From NCBI RefSeq assembly GCF_003473485.1, contig NC_053048.1, positions 10,353,501-10,417,500 of the forward strand: a DNA stretch of 64,000 bases, read 5' to 3'. Position 1 is the stretch's first letter, and each line of letters begins with the position of its first letter. Source of the DNA: Medicago truncatula (Eukaryota > Streptophyta > Magnoliopsida > Fabales > Fabaceae). Of the stretch, positions 58,060-64,000 are shown one piece after another. Position numbers and translations under genes: made by a program. The notes beneath the pieces are model-generated. The model saw only the letters and a program-made list of their open reading frames with translations, ran no database searches and was not told the DNA's origin.

Positions 58060-58250
58060 ATATCACTTGGATGAGATGGTAATATATCTCTTTCAACTTA
58101 ACCAGAGGTCGTGAGTTCGAATCCAATTGTTGAAATGATGCATTCTAAAATCTCTTGAGGGAGAGTTTTGCCACTCATTATGATTCCTTCCGACTCGAGG
58201 GATTAATCTTTGTGCGCAGACAATTTTCGGATTACGCAAAAAAAAAAATT
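58060..58250 (+). mobile_element. SINE-like tRNA-derived repeat
   Basis: ACTTGGATGAGATGGTAA is A-box-like and GAGTTCGAATCC is a B-box. The body contains CTTGAGGGAGAGTTTTGCC, then CGACTCGAGGGATTAATC and an A-run at 58240. Confidence 0.65.
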
Positions 58251-59035
58251 GACTTTATTTTTCCCTATTACATACGAGTTTTAAAATCGAGGGGGAAACA
58301 ATCCACTATTTTTACCATTGTTTTTAATTCAATTCATGTCAGATGCCATGGTTCAACTTTGCCCTCTGTGACCAGCAATGCTAAGTCAACTTTGAAATTC
58401 ATATACGTCTAATGATCAAATTTAGCGTTGGGATAAAAATGAATTATCACGTGAAGAGGAATGAAAATGAATGTATTATAAATGCTATAGTATTTTATTT
58501 GACATTTTTGTTGAAGAGTTACATCATCTGTTATACAGTTTTCTTTTGCTTTGTTCAACTATCACTTTGGTGTCTCTTACATCTTTTGAGTGGACTAATT
58601 GTTCATATAGGCATAGCTCAAGTAGTTGTACTATGTTATTTGAGTTTAGTCTCTAAAAAAATTACCAAATTATTTGCCTTCATATTTTACAAAAAATTGA
58701 TACTTTTAGGCCGTGCACAGAGAGAGCGAGAATATAAATTGATTAAAATATTTATAGGAATATAAAACATATTTAAACTAAAGTTATAAAATTAAGTATT
58801 GAAATATTTTTCTTGAAAAATTATTCATCCCACAAATTAAGGTGACAATGACTAAATGAAGCTAATTTTAGAAAAAGTCATAACCATCAACAAAAAGTGC
58901 CACTTCTAACTCTACACCTAAGAAATTAGTTTTCATCTCCATCTCCATGCATCGTTTCTCCATCATCACATTACTCACTCATTCAAACCTCACCATACTC
59001 AAATATTCATCCAACACAACACACTCATCAACATT
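58251..59035. other. upstream region of the GXM gene
   Basis: AT-rich, becoming pyrimidine-rich just before the ATG (CATCTCCATCTCCATGCATC). The small open frames here have no domain. I see no clear TATA box. Confidence 0.4.
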
Positions 59036-59935
59036 ATGCAATCTTTAATTCCAAAATCATTCCATAAAAAGAAACACCCAAACACATCCCATTCCAACAA
59101 CCAATGTTATCTCTACGTCATAGCAATAACTGCAGCAGCCACCATCCTCTTTTTGTTCTATTCCTGGTATTCAGATCCCACACACTTATGCTCCACGGCC
59201 GGATCCCTCACGACAGCCCAAACCATCATCGCCGAGGAATTCCACACTTCGGCTATCCCTCTCGTGACAATCTTCCACTATGCAACGACGGGTGACATTC
59301 CCCAATTGTCTAAAGGTGAGATCCGAAGACCATTCGACGTGTTACAATCCCTAGCGCCATGCAACTTTCTCGTGTTTGGAATTGGTCACGACGCACTCAT
59401 GTGGGATTCGTTTAATCCACGTGGCATCACACTATATCTCGAAGAAGATCCTAAGTGGACCATTTCTGCCTTCAAACGCTTTCCTGTCCTACGTGCACAT
59501 ACCATGCGTTATAACACGCGCCTCAGTGAGGCTAAAGCACTTCTCTCATCCTACAAGAAGGATTGCGGTGGCATCACCGCAGACAGTCACCCACTGAAAG
59601 ATGATCGTCGGTGTAGGCTTGCGTTGGGCAAGCTGCCAAAAGAGGTGTACGATCGGGATTGGGATGTGATTATGATCGATGCACCAAGGGGATATTTTCC
59701 CTCGGCTCCAGGGAGGATGGGGGTGATATATTCCGCGGCAGTGATGGCGCGTGGGAGGAAAAAAGCCGGTGTGACGCATGTGTTTCTTCATGATGTGGAT
59801 AGGGAGGTTGAGAAACTTTATGCTAAGGAGTTTTTGTGCATGAAATATAGAGTTGGTGGTATTAGGAGACTTTGGCATTTTGTTATTCCACCTGCTGTAA
59901 ATGTTACTGATACTGCACTTGGATTTTGTGCATGA
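59036..59935 (+). CDS. glucuronoxylan 4-O-methyltransferase-like (DUF579 family)
   Basis: Intronless, 299 residues. A single membrane segment (about residues 26-45, YLYVIAITAAATILFLFYSW) fits a type II Golgi protein. The DUF579 domain follows: FDVLQSLAPCNFLVFGIGHD, ALMWDSFNPRGITLYLEEDP, DWDVIMIDAPRGYFPSAPGR, GVTHVFLHDVDREVEKLYAK and YRVGGIRRLWHF. These blocks match the GXM branch more closely than the IRX15 branch (IGHDALMW, LEEDPKW, MIDAPRGYFP). GXM enzymes transfer a methyl group from S-adenosylmethionine to O-4 of glucuronic acid side chains on xylan in secondary walls. Length and frame are normal. Confidence 0.92.
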   Translation: MQSLIPKSFHKKKHPNTSHSNNQCYLYVIAITAAATILFLFYSWYSDPTHLCSTAGSLTTAQTIIAEEFHTSAIPLVTIFHYATTGDIPQLSKGEIRRPFDVLQSLAPCNFLVFGIGHDALMWDSFNPRGITLYLEEDPKWTISAFKRFPVLRAHTMRYNTRLSEAKALLSSYKKDCGGITADSHPLKDDRRCRLALGKLPKEVYDRDWDVIMIDAPRGYFPSAPGRMGVIYSAAVMARGRKKAGVTHVFLHDVDREVEKLYAKEFLCMKYRVGGIRRLWHFVIPPAVNVTDTALGFCA

Positions 59936-60823
59936 ATAGTTGTGTTGTTAATTTCTTTTTTTGGTTGAAGAATTTGTTCTAACATTTGCTTTGTCTTCTA
60001 TAGTATCTCTGAAAAACGAAGTAATGGTTTTACAATTTTTTACGACAGTGCAAATATCGAGATATATCATATTATGACATGCCCCAAGATTGAGTGCAAC
60101 GACCTCATAGTATCATCAGAAATTGGGCTAAACCAATGCAAAATGCATCACATACTACAAACTCTGCTTCCTCAGATTCTAGAAGTGAGAGCTAATGTAA
60201 AGATGGGATAAACTCATTTACTATACATACAACTCACTTCATATCACATACTTCATACTTGGCTTTGAACTCTTTTGGAAACCATGTAATGAAAGCTTGG
60301 TTTGGAAACAGGTTGAACTCATGTCGTCGAACCTCCTTTAAAATAAATTAACAAGTTTCTGTAAATCTACTTATTTGGAACATGCATCATTCAACAATTG
60401 ATACTTGATTATGAAAAGTCCGAGGTGGTGGGGTTTAGGTAAATGAAAAGCATTCGTGTTCCAGCAAATACGACGAAAAATGAAAAAAGAAATTCAATTA
60501 AGTCAATCTATAACTTTCAAGTGTTTGTTCTCAAAATAGATTAATAAAGTTGTTTAAAATTTGACCCAATTTAAAAAAAACTTAAGACATCCAAACATGT
60601 CCTCAAGATGATTACTGCAATGTTTGCAAAGCGTGTAAAAGACCATACAGGAAGAAAACGAACAAAAGATTCAATAATGTAAGAAGTCTAAATGAAGTGA
60701 AGTAAACAATACATATCATGGATTATGGATTTGTCCAATACAAAACAGTTAACACATGATACTTAATTACACTTGGAATAAAGTAACTCTTAACATGATA
60801 TAACCGAAGGGCAGATTCGGGGT
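59936..60823. other. intergenic between convergent 3' ends
   Basis: No gene seen. It holds the 3' regions of the GXM gene (plus) and of the gene that ends at 60824 (minus). Confidence 0.45.
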
Positions 60824-62775
60824 CTAACTTGGGCTAAACAGAGGGGTAACCTTCCTTTGAACTATCTCTTCAATCTCCTCAGCTGACAAAATGGATGTCT
60901 CACTTTCATAATTCCCATTTTCCATCTGCTGGTGCAACTGGAAAATTCATCGAATTAATTTGTTTTCATTTCAACAACTTTAACTTGGTACATAATTTTC
61001 AACAAGAAAAACTCATGCAGAAATATTGTCAAGCTGTGAAACTATCTGCAAAGTTAGTAAGCTAAACCAAGTTGAAATATTTGAATATTATACATAAGTT
61101 TTAGAAAGAGAAACATAGACTGACCATTGATGATTCAACAACCAAGGATATTAATAATTTCAATGAAAATATAAGTAATGTAACTCAGATAAACTAAGGC
61201 CCTGTCTAGATAAACGGTTTAATTATCGTTTATCATGTAAGTACTAATGTACTAGTTATTTCTATAACAAGATAGAAATAAAGTCAAACTGTTTTCATAT
61301 AAACTGTAAATTGTTTTCATAAACTATTCTTAAAAGCTTATGGAAATACGTTGAAAACCGCTTATGAACATGTCTAAAGCTATTGCATAAGTTCTCCCAA
61401 AGAGTACCACAAGTTCTTATGGCACTAGATAAGCTTAAATAAGTCGATCCAAACAGACCCTAACTGAACTATGAAACCCAAATGAACAAATCCAAACAAA
61501 TCCTAGCAGACTTGTCCCATTACTAATCACGCTTACATCTAAGTAATATTTTAAGACCCATTCACAGAACTTGTAAACCATCAGAGATGCATTTGATACT
61601 TGTGGACCAAAATCTAATACCATGCAATAATATGATATAAAATGACAGCAACCAAAAGACAGATTTCTGCGTTAATTGACTATGACTGTTGGATAATCCA
61701 TAATTCAAGAAAGTGCTCTGAATTTGAAGACTAGTGTTCACCTTCTCAAGGATGGCAGATTGATCATCCAAGTTAAACTTGCGCATGTGCTTCAGCATCT
61801 CTAGTTGCTGTGAAGATTTACTCTCAATATCAGTGACAATATTGCTGCGGCATCTCTATCTAAGTGTACCACATGTAAGTACAGAAAAGTTCAAAATCTT
61901 ACATGTTCCTGTAAGTTTTGTTGATGGCGCATTTTTTCTGCAAATTCTTCTTCTCCAAGTTCTGCTTCATCGCAGGCCATCTCTTCTCTGACATTTCATC
62001 ATAATTCTTAGTATAAGGCCCTTGTTGCATTAAAAAACGGCTTGCTAATCCTTTTTTGTGTAATAGGAGAAAAAGTCTAGAATGAGAAAACAGACTATAG
62101 ATAACTCCGAAAGATTGAGGTGCTTTCGCTAGAACACACAGACTGATCAGAATACTAAAACAAATAAAAGATAATCATAACTACGCACAACGATTTTCCA
62201 AAACTTTCCAGCATGGATAAAAACATTAAACTTATTCCAACCAATATGAGGATTCTATGGCTTCAAAGAATGAAAGTGCTGTCCCTTGCATGTAGCCTAA
62301 ACATTAAGAAACTCCTACTGTGAAATAGATAAAAAGAAGTAACTTTGCACAGAAATTTAGTCTAAAACTCTCTTTCCCACTTCCACTCAACAGACCAGAA
62401 GCAAAACCAGATGTGCCAGGCTCTTTGAGAGACCTAGACAGTAGACACACCTTTAGTCATACTTGCTTAGGGAGCTGATTCCCCGCTTCTTATATAACTT
62501 CTTCCAAACAAAAGCCTTAGTGAGTAGGAGTGATAATGGGGATTTCAATGTCATTCATTGCCACTCGAGCTAGAAAATATACTTGCATTCATGACTTGCT
62601 CAAAGAATTGAAGAGAAAATAACGGGATAAAAATGAGTTAATGCTACACATTCTTATGAGTTAAAGATAGAGAGAACTTACTTGGCAAGAAATTTATAAA
62701 AATGAATCACCAAATCTTGGTCATTCTCATATACGGTACTGATTTTTCCCAGACATGAAATACCAAATCCTGGGT
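60824..62775 (-). CDS. 3' exons of an unrecognised gene with coiled-coil C-terminus
   Basis: Four exons join in frame: 62775-62682, 61987-61903, 61807-61742 and 60937-60824. They give about 118 residues beginning DPGFGISCLGKISTVYENDQ. The central part is acidic and helical (DEAELGEEEFAEKMRHQQNL, then QLEMLKHMRKFNLDDQSAIL), and the protein ends EEIVQRKVTPLFSPS. Donors GTAAGT, GTAAGA and GTGAAC and acceptors CAACAG, TGTCAG, TCACAG and TCCAG are consistent. Phase 0 or compatible joints throughout make this a real gene. Earlier exons were not found before the gypsy remnant at 63.1 kb and may lie outside the window. I do not recognise the family. Confidence 0.65.
61198..61460. mobile_element. MITE in an intron of the 60.8-kb gene
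   Basis: GGCCCTGTCTAGATAAAC at the left and GATCCAAACAGACCCTAA at the right are imperfect inverse ends. The interior is rich in GCTTATG and AAGCTTA motifs and resembles the 24255 repeat. Confidence 0.6.
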
Positions 62776-63109
62776 CTGTTGTATAAACAAAAAATAAATA
62801 AATAAATGGCAAAATATATATATAAATAGACATATTAAATAAAAGATATCCTTGAGAAAATGATATAGTAGTTAAAAAACCGCAGACCTATTGCCTTGGT
62901 CGCCAAAATAAATTACTACAAAGCTTGATTAAATGATAACACAGATTCTGCATATAAGTATAACAATCCATGTATCAAAATGCCCCAACTTACCCCACGG
63001 CTATTCCAAACTAAAATAGTGAGAACAGATATGTAAAATACAGAAAAAGAAATGTAAAACAGATTTGGGCATATATCAATATCAACAATACATTATCCCC
63101 ACAATATCC
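62776..63109. other. intron or upstream DNA of the minus-strand gene
   Basis: AT-rich, with no coding exon I could support. Confidence 0.35.
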
Positions 63110-63530
63110 TTTAGAACATTAATCAAGAACCAGGAAGATCTACATGGACATGTGAAGGAACTCTTAGCAACCAAGCTACCAACATTAGTAGGGTAACAAA
63201 TTATGTCAGCAGAATCAGTACTAAAGGAGAAGTGGCTAATAAGAACAAGGCGAAGAGGATTTGATCTATTTCAGAAGGAGGAACTCTGCTTCACTTGTGA
63301 TAAAAAAATTCACACCTTCACATGTTTGTAAAACATTTCATGGTGATGATTGTGAAGGAAGAATTCGAGGGAGTAGAAGGGGGGGAGCTAGAGCAAAATG
63401 AAGGAGTTGAGTTCTTTGAATGAGAAAATGGTGAAGTTGGCCATTCAAAGCATAGTAGGGCTTACACGGATTGGAAATTTGACAGAATATTTACCAAGCC
63501 TACCGGCCATGTCAGCACGCTAAAGTCAAC
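63110..63530 (+). mobile_element. Ty3/gypsy gag remnant
   Basis: Plus-strand frames give RRRGFDLFQKEELCFTCDKK, resembling the gag zinc-knuckle region. The frame is then broken, and later reads KLAIQSIVGLTRIGNLTEYL, like the start of the protease region. Stops and frameshifts show decay. Confidence 0.5.
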
Positions 63531-64000
63531 ACTCCAACAGTTTGGAATCATATTAACTAAGCTTATTCCACTAACTTGATCAGTTAGTTAAGTACACCCT
63601 CAGTGGTGTAGACCACACATAGCTTACCAAAAACCATGTAACTAAAAATTGACTTGTTAAGTACACGAAGCTTGTGTGCAGCTTAACTGGTCAACCCTAA
63701 AAATTGACTTGTAAGGTGAAGATTGTCCAAGCTTCCTATGCCCTGTTTAGTTCATGTCTTTAGGCATTGTGGGACTAAACCCACCCCCTCACACCCAACA
63801 CAATAAAGGAGTTGGAGGCTGCAATTAAGGCAACCCAAATGAGGCAGCTAGGGCAAACACCAATTAAGGCGGAATTTCCAACAGGGTGTATGTCAAAATT
63901 CAATCATAAAGACTAAGGTCCTTGGCAAGGAAGAGAACAAAGTCCACTACCATCAGTTTCAACAGAGGAGCGGAAATACAATCTAAGCGAGCAAGATTCT
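63531..64000 (+). repeat. retroelement-related debris to the window edge
   Basis: Near 63925-63999 a frame reads SVSTEERKYNLSEQ, reminiscent of gypsy gag. The rest has no recognisable domain. The element may continue past the window. Confidence 0.3.

Noticed and set aside
58412..58765. Plus-strand 117-codon hydrophobic frame upstream of the GXM gene
   Set aside because: AT-rich with no recognisable domain and no promoter or splice support. The hydrophobicity follows from T-rich codons.
59546..59878. Minus-strand frame within the GXM gene
   Set aside because: Antisense shadow of the DUF579 coding region.

Overview
The window is plant nuclear DNA. It is AT-rich, its genes have GT-AG introns, and it is crowded with LTR elements, LINEs, tRNA-derived SINEs and MITEs. 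Gene and repeat families (an NFD4-type transporter, a plant WNK kinase, a class III peroxidase, a glucuronoxylan methyltransferase, legume-type SINEs, Mutator-like elements with plant mobile domain genes) point to a legume of the Medicago/Trifolium group. The species is inferred, not proven.

Layout: 0.3-0.4 kb, a tRNA-Ser(UGA) on the minus strand. 1.6-20 kb, a gene-poor repeat block: a decayed plant mobile domain (PMD) gene, SINEs, a LINE split by a 2.5-kb solo LTR with a perfect 5-bp target duplication, hAT-like and Mutator-like MITEs, and the 5' end of a Ty3/gypsy element. 20.3-25.1 kb, an intact three-exon MFS/NFD4-like transporter gene. 25.6-26.8 kb, a LINE remnant. 27.1-28.4 kb, a two-exon WNK kinase gene (minus). 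29.9-31.0 kb, a broken seryl-tRNA synthetase copy. 31.75-35.7 kb, a three-exon class III peroxidase gene (minus) with MITEs in its introns. 36-42.9 kb, SINEs, LINE fragments and MITEs.

42.9-51.5 kb holds the most unusual structure: a 407-bp Mutator-like MITE directly beside an 8,185-bp Mutator-like transposon of the same terminal-repeat family. The two elements have overlapping 9-bp target duplications. The large element carries no recognisable catalytic transposase. It contains a PMD-family gene (minus) interrupted by a 2.1-kb solo LTR, a small protein resembling the N-terminal domain of Mutator-type transposases (minus), a short unknown ORF (plus), two long tandem foldbacks, and many palindromes centred on GTTAAC. 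All three coding units share the same leader-plus-intron layout.

51.7-53.4 kb, an F-box/LRR gene broken by a nonsense codon. 55.8-57.3 kb, a zinc-finger 511-like gene lacking its first exon. 59.0-59.9 kb, an intact intronless DUF579 glucuronoxylan 4-O-methyltransferase gene. 60.8-62.8 kb, the 3' exons of an unrecognised coiled-coil gene (minus). 63.1-64 kb, Ty3/gypsy gag remnants. The intact host genes are NFD4-like, WNK, peroxidase, GXM and probably the 60.8-kb gene. They are unrelated housekeeping, signalling and cell-wall genes with no evident functional cluster.
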